NCBI RefSeq assembly: GCF_000237325.1
Contig: NC_017542.1
Coordinates: forward strand, 5,512,501-5,576,500
Source: Paenibacillus polymyxa M1
GTDB lineage: Bacteria > Bacillota > Bacilli > Paenibacillales > Paenibacillaceae
Reading direction: 5' to 3'
Length of the DNA: 64,000 nt
A model generated the notes under the pieces. The model saw nothing but the letters and a program-made list of their open reading frames with translations, was not told the origin of the DNA and did no database searches. Of the stretch, positions 17,135 through 25,386 are shown one piece after another; the stretch's first letter is position 1, and every line of letters starts with the position of its first letter. The translations under genes were made by a program, and so were the position numbers.

Positions 17135-17346
17135 CTGTCTCTTCCTTCCTTTATCCCCGTAAAACAGGCTTGTTCTTATCAGCAACCATCCTTCATTATG
17201 CCTGATCGCTTCACAGGAGTAAATGTGCGATAGCGCCTGAATGAGGGATTTTTTTGTTTGCTCCGTGCTTAATCAAGGTAGAAATGTGTGTAATAACAGG
17301 GTAGAATCATGGGTCCTAATCGGAAGCGTAGGAAGGAGAGATGCAT

Positions 17347-17940
17347 ATGACAACCCGAACCATAGAAGAGTTGGAGCAGATCCGCAAAGAGTGCAAATCC
17401 ATGGTAACGAGAAGGGCTGCAGCTTCGGGAGGAGCTGTATTGGTCCCGATTCCGGGGGCTGACGTTCTTGCTGATGTCGGCATTTTGATGCAGCTACTGC
17501 CTGCCATTAATGAAAAATTTGGATTATCTGAGCAGCAGCTGGATGGTCTGGATGCAGAAACCAAGTCGATGGTGTATGGCTTTATCACTTCAATTGGCAG
17601 CAAGCTGATCGGGCGACTCATCACCCGAGAAGCCATCGTGAAGATTTTGCAGAAAATGGGCATTCGCATCGCCACCAAGCAGGTTAGCAAGTTTGTCCCT
17701 CTACTGGGGCAAGGACTAGCCGCAGCGATTGGCTTTACTGCGATGCGGACCATTGGCAATCGGCATATCGATGAGTGCTACGAAGTGGCTAAACGCCTGC
17801 TGGAGCAGCAAACTGCCGCAGATACGGCACGCAACTGGACGGTACCACAGCAACCTCTAGATCCTGTAGGTGTCGATAAGTTACCAAATCAGAATCCAGA
17901 AGCAGCGATTCCGCTACTGCCAGCATCCCATAAAGATTAA
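17347..17940 (+). CDS. DUF697/EcsC-like protein
   Basis: 197 aa; ATG 17347 preferred over 17341 because AAGGAG at 17333-17338 gives eight bases spacing. A Gly/Ala/Val-rich core with VPIPGADVLADVGILMQLLP and later FVPLLGQGLAAAIGFTAMR matches the DUF697/EcsC-like group of membrane-associated proteins of unknown function, often attached to GTPases; no GTPase domain is present here. Two amphipathic/hydrophobic helical hairpins suggest membrane association. The Pro/Gln-rich C-terminal 40 residues are probably disordered. Ends in a terminator; monocistronic. Confidence 0.65.
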   Translation: MTTRTIEELEQIRKECKSMVTRRAAASGGAVLVPIPGADVLADVGILMQLLPAINEKFGLSEQQLDGLDAETKSMVYGFITSIGSKLIGRLITREAIVKILQKMGIRIATKQVSKFVPLLGQGLAAAIGFTAMRTIGNRHIDECYEVAKRLLEQQTAADTARNWTVPQQPLDPVGVDKLPNQNPEAAIPLLPASHKD

Positions 17941-17973
17941 CCTGTCAGAGATTTAGTATTCCTCCAATTCTCC

Positions 17974-18021
17974 AGCACGGGGTAACACAGGTCGTGACAG
18001 CTCCTGTATCTCCGTGCTTTT
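17974..18021 (+). terminator. Terminator after the DUF697-like gene
   Basis: AGCACGG at 17974-17980 pairs with CCGTGCT at 18012-18018, followed by T residues; it overlaps the stop of the convergent pentapeptide gene. Confidence 0.6.
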
Positions 18022-18628
18022 AACCATCTATCTTGGCACCATAAGAGCGGGCCACTGCTACTGCCAGTTCGATATCCAACTTGGCTCCGGTGATGTCCAG
18101 ATCTTTAAAATTCACGCCATCCATCTTCGCACCGCGCAGGTCGGTTCCTTGAAGGTGGGCTTTGTGCAGCCTTACCCGGGTAAGATCCGCCTCGCGCAAA
18201 TCTGCCTTTTCCAGATGGCATTCGGATAAATCAGCTTCCTTGAATCGTATTTTTCGCAAATCCTGTTTTCTTAAATCTGCATGACGCAAATTCGTATAAG
18301 ACCAGTCTCCGCCCGTAATCGTGATCCCATCCATATTCGCCCCCGCAAAGTCTGAACCTACCAGCTTACAGTTATCAAACCGGACTACAAACAGATTCGC
18401 GCTGGTGAATAGACAATTGGTAAAAGCGGACTCCTTGTAGTGAGATGCATTCAGAATGGCTCCGGTAAAATCACAGTCCACAAAAGTACAGTCTTCCACA
18501 AGGGACTCATTCATCTCCACACCCCGAAAGCGACATCGGGTAAACTCGCAATTTCTCCACTCGCCTTCTCTGGCATCCATTGAGCCAAAATCACGGCCTT
18601 CATAGACCTTATCTGTATAAAAGAACAT
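18020..18628 (-). CDS. Pentapeptide-repeat protein (McbG/Qnr-like)
   Basis: 202 aa made almost wholly of A(D/N)LxX-type pentapeptides, e.g. ADLRKQDLRKIRFKEADLSE and ADLREADLTRVRL, giving a right-handed four-sided beta-helix that mimics DNA. Length and layout resemble the McbG/Qnr/MfpA-like proteins that protect DNA gyrase, but many pentapeptide proteins have other roles, so quinolone or microcin protection is only a possibility. It lies 38 bases after a MarR-type regulator gene and is probably co-transcribed. Confidence 0.82.
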   Translation of the reverse strand: MFFYTDKVYEGRDFGSMDAREGEWRNCEFTRCRFRGVEMNESLVEDCTFVDCDFTGAILNASHYKESAFTNCLFTSANLFVVRFDNCKLVGSDFAGANMDGITITGGDWSYTNLRHADLRKQDLRKIRFKEADLSECHLEKADLREADLTRVRLHKAHLQGTDLRGAKMDGVNFKDLDITGAKLDIELAVAVARSYGAKIDG

Positions 18629-18666
18629 ATTTCCCTCTCCTATTCCTTATTCCCGACATCAGGGAT

Positions 18667-19176
18667 TCAGCTTTTCGGCAAGGACTGCTCAAAACCGCCT
18701 TTCATTTTCCCCAGTAAACCCTTCATCATCTTATGATCCTGCGGCGTAAACTCAGACATACACGACCGGATCAACTTCGTATAATAAGGGACTATCTTGC
18801 TTAACAGTTCCCGTCCTGCCTCTTTTAATCCGACAGTCACCATCCGTCCGTCACTCTCGTGAGCCACACGTTCTATCATTCCATCTCGCTCCAAACCGTC
18901 GATCAGTCCTGTCATGGTCCCACGCGTGACATCCGCTTTTTCCGCTAACTCCGATGGTGTCATGCGATGCGGCGCATGGCAATGCAACAAGCTAAGAACG
19001 ATAATCCGGCCCTGAGAAGCCCCCAGTTTGGTCAAATCTGTATCCATCTCTCTGAAAATACCGTTAGCCAAGCGCGCAAATGTCACAAATGTCTCTATAT
19101 TATCTACTTCGGCATCCTCATGTCCAAAGCTACGCAGCACCCCGCGTATGGAATCATTATGAAAATTAAAATTCAT
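18667..19176 (-). CDS. MarR-family transcription regulator
   Basis: 169 aa; GGAAGGAATGG precedes the ATG at 19176. Winged helix at about 70-130 with LAEKADVTRGTMTGLIDGLE (recognition helix) and the wing DGRMVTVGLKEAG, flanked by dimerisation helices. It overlaps the end of the helicase gene by 11 bases, so it is translationally coupled, and is followed by the pentapeptide-repeat gene, a plausible target. MarR proteins usually repress their own operon and release DNA on binding a small ligand; the ligand is unknown. Confidence 0.88.
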   Translation of the reverse strand: MNFNFHNDSIRGVLRSFGHEDAEVDNIETFVTFARLANGIFREMDTDLTKLGASQGRIIVLSLLHCHAPHRMTPSELAEKADVTRGTMTGLIDGLERDGMIERVAHESDGRMVTVGLKEAGRELLSKIVPYYTKLIRSCMSEFTPQDHKMMKGLLGKMKGGFEQSLPKS

Positions 19177-21538
19177 AGTCCATCCATTCCTTCCTTAATC
19201 CCGCTTGTTCCATCAAACGGTAGCTTTTCCACTCATCTGGCAGTAAAGAGGCATATGGCTCCTTGGCAAAACGATCATCTACCAGGACCAGCAGCCCCTC
19301 GTCATGCTCTGTGCGAATAAGTCTGCCACCTGCCTGAAGAACCTTGTTCATCCCCGGATATACATACGCATAGTTGAAACCATTTCGTCCCTGTTCCGAA
19401 AAATAATCCCGCAGCACATCCCGCTCCGCTCCAATTTGCGGCAAGCCGACCCCGACGACCACTACCCCGTTCAAGCGATCCCCAGGTAAATCGACACCTT
19501 CAGCAAAGACACCACCTAGTACGGCAAAGCCGAGCAGGGTGCGCTCTTGCCCAGGTTGGAAGGCCTCTAGGAACCGATCACGCTCCGGTTCGGTCATACC
19601 CGGACTTTGTACCAATGTATCTGCAGACACGTCCCGAAGCATGAACTCCTCGTATACCTCTCGCAGATACGGATAAGACGGGAAAAACACGAGGACGTTC
19701 CCTTTCCGCTCCGCAACCAATCCAGCCAGCATATCCGCAATCGCCCCTTTAGAACGCTCACGATCCCGATAACGGATGGAGAGCGGCAGCAGACGTACAT
19801 CCCATTGCTCCTGATGGAAAGGGGAAGGGACCTGTAACGTATAGTCTTCCTCGCTTGCTCCAAGCATGTCCCGGTAATAAGCAAGCGGTGTCAACGTCGC
19901 CGAAAAATAAATAGTCGAGCGATAGTTCTTTACAGCCTGTCCCAGCAAGTGCGAAGGGTCGAGGCAGAACAGTTTGATCCTCACCTCACTGCGCCCTGCT
20001 TCAGAATAAGTAACGTAACGTTCATCGTATAAAGCAGCGATTCGCAGCATATTTTGGGCGGTAAAATACGTATCCAAAAGCAATGCGTAGGCCGTACTTT
20101 CACTGCTTGCGCGACTTGTACTGTTCCCCATCACCAGTTCACGTTCAGCGGCCTCCACAAAGGGCACCAATAACTCCAGCACCTCTTGCGGTGCTGCTGT
20201 TTCCACTGCTTTTCCTGTATCTGCATGCAGCTTGCGCAGCGTAATCATATGTGCGTTCACTGCACTCGCAGTCTTAGCAACCTCCGGGCTTAGCAATTTA
20301 AATTCTCTTTTCAGTTCCAAAAAAGAAGATTTCAGGATTTCCGCCGAAAACATGTCCCGACCGCGTTCCACCAGATTATGCGCCTCATCCACCAGCACAA
20401 CACCTTTTCGCTTGTGCTCTTCCAGCAATCTCTTCAAAGAAATCCGTGGATCAAAAACATAATTATAATCACTGATTATACCATCCGAGGCATACGCCAC
20501 ATCTAGCGAAAATTCAAAGGGACATACCTTATGCTTGCGCGCATAATGCTCAATCACCGCCCGCGTCATTAACGTCTCATTCGCCAAAATATCGGATACT
20601 GCACCGTTGATCCGGTCGTAATAGCCCTCGCACATGCTGCATGATCCAGCATCACAATCATGTTCATCCTTAAAGCAAATTTTATCCTTCGCCGTCAACG
20701 TTACCACATGCATGTGCAGCCCTTGAGCCTGCATTCGGGCATAAGCTTCTTCAGCTGCTGCCCGAGTGGTGGTACGAGCCGTTACATAATATACTCGCCT
20801 AGCCAGTCCTTCGCCGATCGCCTTAATCGCAGGATACAAGGTGGATACCGTTTTACCGATACCTGTGGGTGCTTTGGCAAACAGGTTAACCCCTTCGGCA
20901 ATCGTCTTGTACACCGAACCCGCTAGAGTTCGCTGACCTGAACGATATGTGTCAAAAGGAAAGTCCAATATAGCAATACTGGCATCCCTCTTCTCCGCAT
21001 GTGCTCTCAGCAGGAATGCATACGGTGCATAACCAGCAATCATCTCCTGAGTGAAAGCTTCCAGTTCTGCAAAAGATAGCATCCGTCTGAAGCGACGAAT
21101 GTCTTCACTGTGTGATTGTACATAAGTAAGTTGAACCTGCATGGAATGATGCTGCTCCTCACGAGCAATCATATAGGCATACAGAAATGCTTGTGCCCAG
21201 TGCACGGGGTGGCCGTCCCCCTGAATATCTTCGAGGGGCTGAGAGATCGATTTAATTTCATCAACCGTCCATACGCCATCCAGCTCAATCAGTCCGTCAC
21301 AGCGGCCTTCGATGATAAACAATTTGCCCTCATATGAAATTTCTGTACGTAAATGTACCTCTTTACGGTCATGCTCCTTATAACCTTTCTGGATAACCTG
21401 ATGTACGCGAGTTCCTTCCTGCATACTGCTATTCGAACGAAAGCCGCTCTGAATGCTGCCACTTCGATGCACATACTCCACAAGTGGACGCACCGAAATG
21501 TGAATTGGTTCCTTCATACGATCACCCGTTCCGGTCAT
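19166..21538 (-). CDS. XPD/DinG-type helicase with N-terminal Cas4-like nuclease domain
   Basis: 790 aa from 21538; ATG 21517 (783 aa) is an alternative, neither with a strong binding site. Residues about 40-130 look like a PD-(D/E)XK fold: RVH at 44-46, GRCDG (D81), DEIKS (E94, K96) and QAFLYAY. The helicase part has Walker A APTGIGKT, a four-Cys iron-sulphur segment (KICF..DC..SC..MC), VDEAHN and C-terminal motif VI (QAGGRLIRTEHD). Such enzymes unwind DNA 5'-3' and serve in repair; the nuclease could trim the ends. First gene of a probable operon with marR and the pentapeptide gene. Confidence 0.85.
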   Translation of the reverse strand: MTGTGDRMKEPIHISVRPLVEYVHRSGSIQSGFRSNSSMQEGTRVHQVIQKGYKEHDRKEVHLRTEISYEGKLFIIEGRCDGLIELDGVWTVDEIKSISQPLEDIQGDGHPVHWAQAFLYAYMIAREEQHHSMQVQLTYVQSHSEDIRRFRRMLSFAELEAFTQEMIAGYAPYAFLLRAHAEKRDASIAILDFPFDTYRSGQRTLAGSVYKTIAEGVNLFAKAPTGIGKTVSTLYPAIKAIGEGLARRVYYVTARTTTRAAAEEAYARMQAQGLHMHVVTLTAKDKICFKDEHDCDAGSCSMCEGYYDRINGAVSDILANETLMTRAVIEHYARKHKVCPFEFSLDVAYASDGIISDYNYVFDPRISLKRLLEEHKRKGVVLVDEAHNLVERGRDMFSAEILKSSFLELKREFKLLSPEVAKTASAVNAHMITLRKLHADTGKAVETAAPQEVLELLVPFVEAAERELVMGNSTSRASSESTAYALLLDTYFTAQNMLRIAALYDERYVTYSEAGRSEVRIKLFCLDPSHLLGQAVKNYRSTIYFSATLTPLAYYRDMLGASEEDYTLQVPSPFHQEQWDVRLLPLSIRYRDRERSKGAIADMLAGLVAERKGNVLVFFPSYPYLREVYEEFMLRDVSADTLVQSPGMTEPERDRFLEAFQPGQERTLLGFAVLGGVFAEGVDLPGDRLNGVVVVGVGLPQIGAERDVLRDYFSEQGRNGFNYAYVYPGMNKVLQAGGRLIRTEHDEGLLVLVDDRFAKEPYASLLPDEWKSYRLMEQAGLRKEWMDYEF

Positions 21539-21705
21539 AGTCCTTACACTGTACCACGTAGATCAACGAAACGTAAGGGACATAAGAATCGTTTGTGGTC
21601 GATTGGTATTCATTCATATCTACTTTTTACCGAAATATAGAAACGAGGCCTTTTACTTTATTCCCAACATACTACAACTCACATTACAGCAAAAAGGACA
21701 GGGAC

Positions 21706-22782
21706 ATGTTAAAAGAATTAATTAACAATTTTGCGTTATTAACGAGCTTCTTATTCTTCGGAAATTTATTTTCCCGGAAATATGAACGTTACCTGACAAA
21801 CCATGCACTCATCCATCAGGTAATGAACGGTTTAATGCTGGGCCTGTTTGGCATTCTGTTAATGATGACCGGTTTATGGATCCATGGGCACTTTGTGGTT
21901 GATCTGCGCCAATTGGCGATTATCATATCTGTTTATATAGGAGGAACGATATCCGGTTTGCTGACCACCCTGATCGTCATCTTGTATCGTATTTACATCA
22001 CAGGGGGGTGGACGGACATTTCTCTGACTGCTACGGTCAATTGCTTCGTGACATTAGTCGTTTCACTTATCTTTATTCGAGAAAAAAAGCTAACACTCAG
22101 CAAATGGATGTCAGCCGTGCTTGGAGCTGTTGTTGTGTCGCTGTTATCTACTTTCTTTGTAGCTAATCCACCCAACTTAGAAACAATAATAATGATCACA
22201 ACCGTGAAGATTCTTGGCGGCTTGTTCACTTATTTTATGATGTCCCATATCAAAAAAACAGAACGGGCTATTCACCTGCTGGAAGAGGCTGCGAACCGCG
22301 ATCATTTAACCGGGCTATACAGTCCGCGTGCTTTTGATGCGCTGTTCGAAGAGGTACTTCATGCTTCCAAGACTACAAAAAAACCCTTTGGACTTGTGAT
22401 GCTAGATATTGACCACTTTAAAAAAATTAATGATACGTATGGCCATTTGAACGGAGACGCCGTCTTAAGCCAACTGGGAATTTTGTTAAATCGGGAATCT
22501 ACAACGAGAGCATACCCCTCCCGTAAAGGCGGAGAGGAATTCGCAATTCTACTCGGAGATTGTGATACCGAAAAGGCGGCAAGCTTTGCCGAGAAGATTC
22601 GAAAAGCTGTGGAAAATGAATGTTTTCTCTTGAATGACGGAACCATAATCTCCTTAACCGTATCCATCGGAGCAGGCAGCTCTCCTGCTATTGTATCGAG
22701 ACGTTTATTGGAAAAGGCAGACGAAGCGTTATATGAAGCTAAACGATCAGGACGCAATCGGGTAGAGTTGGCAAAACCATAA
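21706..22782 (+). CDS. Membrane-bound diguanylate cyclase
   Basis: 358 aa from ATG 21706, supported by AAAAAGGA eight bases upstream. Five to six membrane segments (about 1-185, a 5TM-5TMR_LYT-like sensor) precede a GGDEF domain with DHLTGLYSPRAFD, DIDHFKKINDTYGH and the active-site GGEEF at 275-279. The residues before GGEEF are RAYPSRK, so the RxxD product-inhibition site is absent. It should make cyclic di-GMP from two GTP in response to an unknown signal, controlling motility or matrix. No PilZ or EAL partner is adjacent. Confidence 0.9.
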   Translation: MLKELINNFALLTSFLFFGNLFSRKYERYLTNHALIHQVMNGLMLGLFGILLMMTGLWIHGHFVVDLRQLAIIISVYIGGTISGLLTTLIVILYRIYITGGWTDISLTATVNCFVTLVVSLIFIREKKLTLSKWMSAVLGAVVVSLLSTFFVANPPNLETIIMITTVKILGGLFTYFMMSHIKKTERAIHLLEEAANRDHLTGLYSPRAFDALFEEVLHASKTTKKPFGLVMLDIDHFKKINDTYGHLNGDAVLSQLGILLNRESTTRAYPSRKGGEEFAILLGDCDTEKAASFAEKIRKAVENECFLLNDGTIISLTVSIGAGSSPAIVSRRLLEKADEALYEAKRSGRNRVELAKP

Positions 22783-22916
22783 TTATTAGTCGCTAAATGT
22801 CAGGAAAGCTGGATTAATGTTAATAAAAAGTGGTAAAATGGAAATAACATCGTTATCAAAAAAACTGCTGCCGCTAGTGGAGACATGCCTTACAATCGAC
22901 ATGGGGGGTGGGCTTT

Positions 22917-23090
22917 GTGAACCTCGAACAATTGGAAAAACTCATGGAAAAAGAACGCCGTGAACTGAATCGCATGGCTGACTTACACGGATTAAGAGAT
23001 GAACGTGTATTGGACAAATCCTCCAGGCTTGACCGTATTATGGACAAGTACCTTCACACCAAGCGCGCAATAAACCAAACACACTCATAG
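22917..23090 (+). CDS. Spo0E-like aspartyl-phosphate phosphatase
   Basis: 57 aa from GTG 22917 with a G-rich binding site (GGGGGGTGG) five bases upstream. Two helices, the second holding KSSRLDRIMDKY, the S-x-x-LD signature of Spo0E-family phosphatases. These small proteins remove phosphate from Spo0A~P and delay sporulation. Its presence supports an endospore-forming host. A strong terminator follows at once. Confidence 0.85.
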   Translation: MNLEQLEKLMEKERRELNRMADLHGLRDERVLDKSSRLDRIMDKYLHTKRAINQTHS

Positions 23091-23104
23091 AAGCCAGCTA
23101 CTTC

Positions 23105-23128
23105 GCTGCCCCTCAGGGCAGCTTTTTT
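23105..23128 (+). terminator. Terminator after the spo0E-like gene
   Basis: GCTGCCC (23105-23111), loop CTCA, GGGCAGC (23116-23122) and six Ts; lies between convergent genes. Confidence 0.9.
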
Positions 23129-23153
23129 ATGATGTAAGCCACATCCGTCCTTC

Positions 23154-24059
23154 TCACCGACGACTTCCGCCATATTCTGTCCGCAACAATCGCTGTGTGA
23201 AAGATATCCACTCTCTGGCAGCAAAGGACAGATACCGATCGTTCCGCCAGATCATCCCCAAATGCCAAGGAATGACAGGATCGACCAATGGAAGAATACG
23301 CAAGCGTTCGGAATCCAAATCCCGGCATATCGCCTCCGGCAATAACGCTACTCCTAGGTTGGCAGCAACCATTTCGCTGATCAAATCCCATTGAGAGCTT
23401 TCGTAGACTACACGCGGCTGAAAGCCGGCACGAACACATTCGGCAATGATACGGTCGTGTAGCGTAAAATCCTCACGGAACAGCACAAACGCCTCCTCTG
23501 CTAACGCAGATAGCGGCACCTCCTTGCAGTCGGCCAATGCATGCGTGGGATGAACGAGCAAATTCAGCTTTTCCTCCACAAATAGAAATGTCTCGAACAT
23601 ATCTCCAACCGGAGGCAGCACAATCACCCCGATATCCAGTGCCCCAGCTTCTACGTCCTGCTCCACTTTCTTCGCTCCATCCTCGAACAATTGAATGGTC
23701 ACATCGGGAAAGGCCTTGTGGAATTCTCCAATGACACGCGGAAAAAAGCTCGATCCGACCATAGGAGGCAGACCAATGCGGATATGTCCTTTTTTCAGGT
23801 TCATCAAATCACTCAGCTCCGAGGACAAGCTCTGAAAGGACTTCACAATCGCTTGTGCTTGAAGCTCAATGACCTTGCCCGCATCCGTGAGTTCGATTCT
23901 TTTGCCAATACGATCGAACAAAGTAACTCCCAGTTCTTCTTCCAGGCTTTTAATCGTCTTACTAATCGTCGGCTGAGTAATAAACATGCTCTGTGCTGCC
24001 TTCGTAAAGCTTCGCAACCGCGCGACTTCCAGAAAATATTGCAAATGTCGGATATCCAA
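23154..24059 (-). CDS. cidR: LysR-type regulator, CidR-like
   Basis: About 301 aa. I chose the TTG at 24059 because it gives the standard LysR start (LDIRHLQYFLEVA) with AGAAGGTG five bases upstream; an ATG at 24083 adds eight residues. Helix-turn-helix SFTKAAQSMFITQPTISKTI at about 17-40, then a PBP2-type effector domain (RIGLPPMVGSSFFP, IGVIVLP, LGVALLPE). It is divergent from cidA-cidB, as in Bacillus, where CidR (YwbI) activates these genes in response to acetate/overflow metabolism. The name is by synteny and resemblance. Confidence 0.8.
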   Translation of the reverse strand: MDIRHLQYFLEVARLRSFTKAAQSMFITQPTISKTIKSLEEELGVTLFDRIGKRIELTDAGKVIELQAQAIVKSFQSLSSELSDLMNLKKGHIRIGLPPMVGSSFFPRVIGEFHKAFPDVTIQLFEDGAKKVEQDVEAGALDIGVIVLPPVGDMFETFLFVEEKLNLLVHPTHALADCKEVPLSALAEEAFVLFREDFTLHDRIIAECVRAGFQPRVVYESSQWDLISEMVAANLGVALLPEAICRDLDSERLRILPLVDPVIPWHLGMIWRNDRYLSFAAREWISFTQRLLRTEYGGSRR

Positions 24060-24110
24060 AGCTACACCTTCTTCCATAGACAAACGGAATAGACTTCATT
24101 CTTTATATGC

Positions 24111-24141
24111 ATTTTACTCATGAAAGCTTGTGATGTAAAAT
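24111..24141 (+). promoter_or_regulatory. Putative CidR operator
   Basis: ATTTTAC at 24111-24117 and GTAAAAT at 24135-24141 form a 7-bp inverted repeat around AAGCTT, in the middle of the cidR-cidA divergent gap; fits a LysR dyad. Confidence 0.5.
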
Positions 24142-24190
24142 TTCATTACAGTTTGAAAATAACGGATCTCAAAGATAGGAGACTTTATAT

Positions 24191-24562
24191 ATGAAAAGCT
24201 TCATACGCGGTGTCCTTCAGATTGCCGTCCTGATGGCCTTTTCGCTCATCCTGAACGCGGTGGTCTCCTGGCTCCACCTGCCTATACCCGGTAGTATCGT
24301 CGGTATGCTAATTCTCTTTATTCTGCTGCAAACCCGTGTGGTCCGACTAAGCTGGATCGAGGTTGGCGCAAACTGGTTGCTGGCCGAGTTGCTATTATTC
24401 TTTATTCCCTCCGCTGTTGGCGTTATGAATTATTGGCCGATGCTGGAACACGATGGCATGAGCATTATGCTGGTCGTGCTGCTCGGCACCTTTCTGGTGA
24501 TGGCCTGCACAGGTATGATCGCCAGTCTGCTTGGTAAACGAAAGGAGCATAAATCATCATGA
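24191..24562 (+). CDS. cidA: CidA/LrgA-family membrane protein
   Basis: 123 aa, ATG at 24191 after ATAGGAGACTTTAT. Four hydrophobic segments; LHLPIPGSIVGMLILF and FFIPSAVGVMNYW are CidA/LrgA hallmarks. The family forms holin-like membrane assemblies linked to murein hydrolase activity, programmed lysis, and, with CidB, pyruvate transport. Its stop overlaps the cidB start (ATGA). Confidence 0.9.
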   Translation: MKSFIRGVLQIAVLMAFSLILNAVVSWLHLPIPGSIVGMLILFILLQTRVVRLSWIEVGANWLLAELLLFFIPSAVGVMNYWPMLEHDGMSIMLVVLLGTFLVMACTGMIASLLGKRKEHKSS

Positions 24563-25236
24563 CCGGTCTTCTATGTATTGTATTAACACTTGCTATTTAC
24601 TGGATGGCCAAACGCATGTACCGCACATTGCCCAAGGTGTATTTGTCCCCATTGCTCATTACACCTGTAGTTATCATTTTGATTTTGACGTTGACGGGTG
24701 TGAACTACCGTTCTTATAATTCAGGCGCTCATTTTCTATCCATGCTGCTACAGCCAGCTACGATTGCATTTGCTGTCCCTTTGTACCGATATTTCCCTGT
24801 GTTAAAAAAACACGCGGCCCAAATCGTGCTTAGCGTGTTATCTGGATCTGTCGTAGCCGTGCTGTCCTCCATGGCGCTCGCCAAGTGGATGCACCTGGAC
24901 TCCTCGCTGCTGAGCAGCCTGATTCCTCGCTCGATTACGACACCTATTGCGATGAATGTATCGCAAACGATTGGCGGTAACCCGACGGTCACGGCGGTAT
25001 TCGTTATTCTGACCGGATTGAGCGGTCTTATTATCGGCCCGATGATCGTCAAACTGTTCCGTATCGAAAATGAAGTTTCACGCGGGGTATTGCTCGGTAC
25101 CGGTGCTCATGGTACGGGTACTTCCAAAGCGTTCGAGTTCAGTTCGCTGACGGGCACGATTTCCAGCATCTCGATGGTGCTCGCCGCTCTCTTTACCTTG
25201 GCGGCTGCGCCCTTCCTGTTCCACTTGATGCTGTAA
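24559..25236 (+). CDS. cidB: CidB/LrgB-family membrane protein
   Basis: 225 aa, starting in the ATGA overlap with cidA; GAAAGGAGC precedes it inside cidA. About six to seven membrane segments with the LrgB signatures PRSITTPIAMNVSQTIGGNP and GTGAHGTGTSKAFE. It works with CidA in the holin-like/pyruvate uptake system. Followed by a terminator. Confidence 0.92.
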   Translation: MTGLLCIVLTLAIYWMAKRMYRTLPKVYLSPLLITPVVIILILTLTGVNYRSYNSGAHFLSMLLQPATIAFAVPLYRYFPVLKKHAAQIVLSVLSGSVVAVLSSMALAKWMHLDSSLLSSLIPRSITTPIAMNVSQTIGGNPTVTAVFVILTGLSGLIIGPMIVKLFRIENEVSRGVLLGTGAHGTGTSKAFEFSSLTGTISSISMVLAALFTLAAAPFLFHLML

Positions 25237-25255
25237 GCCATCTGTATACAAAGAA

Positions 25256-25299
25256 GCAGCGATTCTCTTATGAATAGAGGATCGCTGCTTTTGTTTTGT
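25256..25299 (+). terminator. Terminator between cidB and glpD
   Basis: AGCAGCGATTCTCT (25256-25269) pairs with AGAGGATCGCTGCT (25277-25290), then TTTTGTTTT. Convergent genes may share it. Confidence 0.85.
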
Positions 25300-25386
25300 A
25301 GGCCCCTTTTTCGCTTAAAGCAGTGATGCGAACGAAACAATTGTAGAGAAGCAGAGCGGTCAAGGATACACATCCCTCACACTGTA

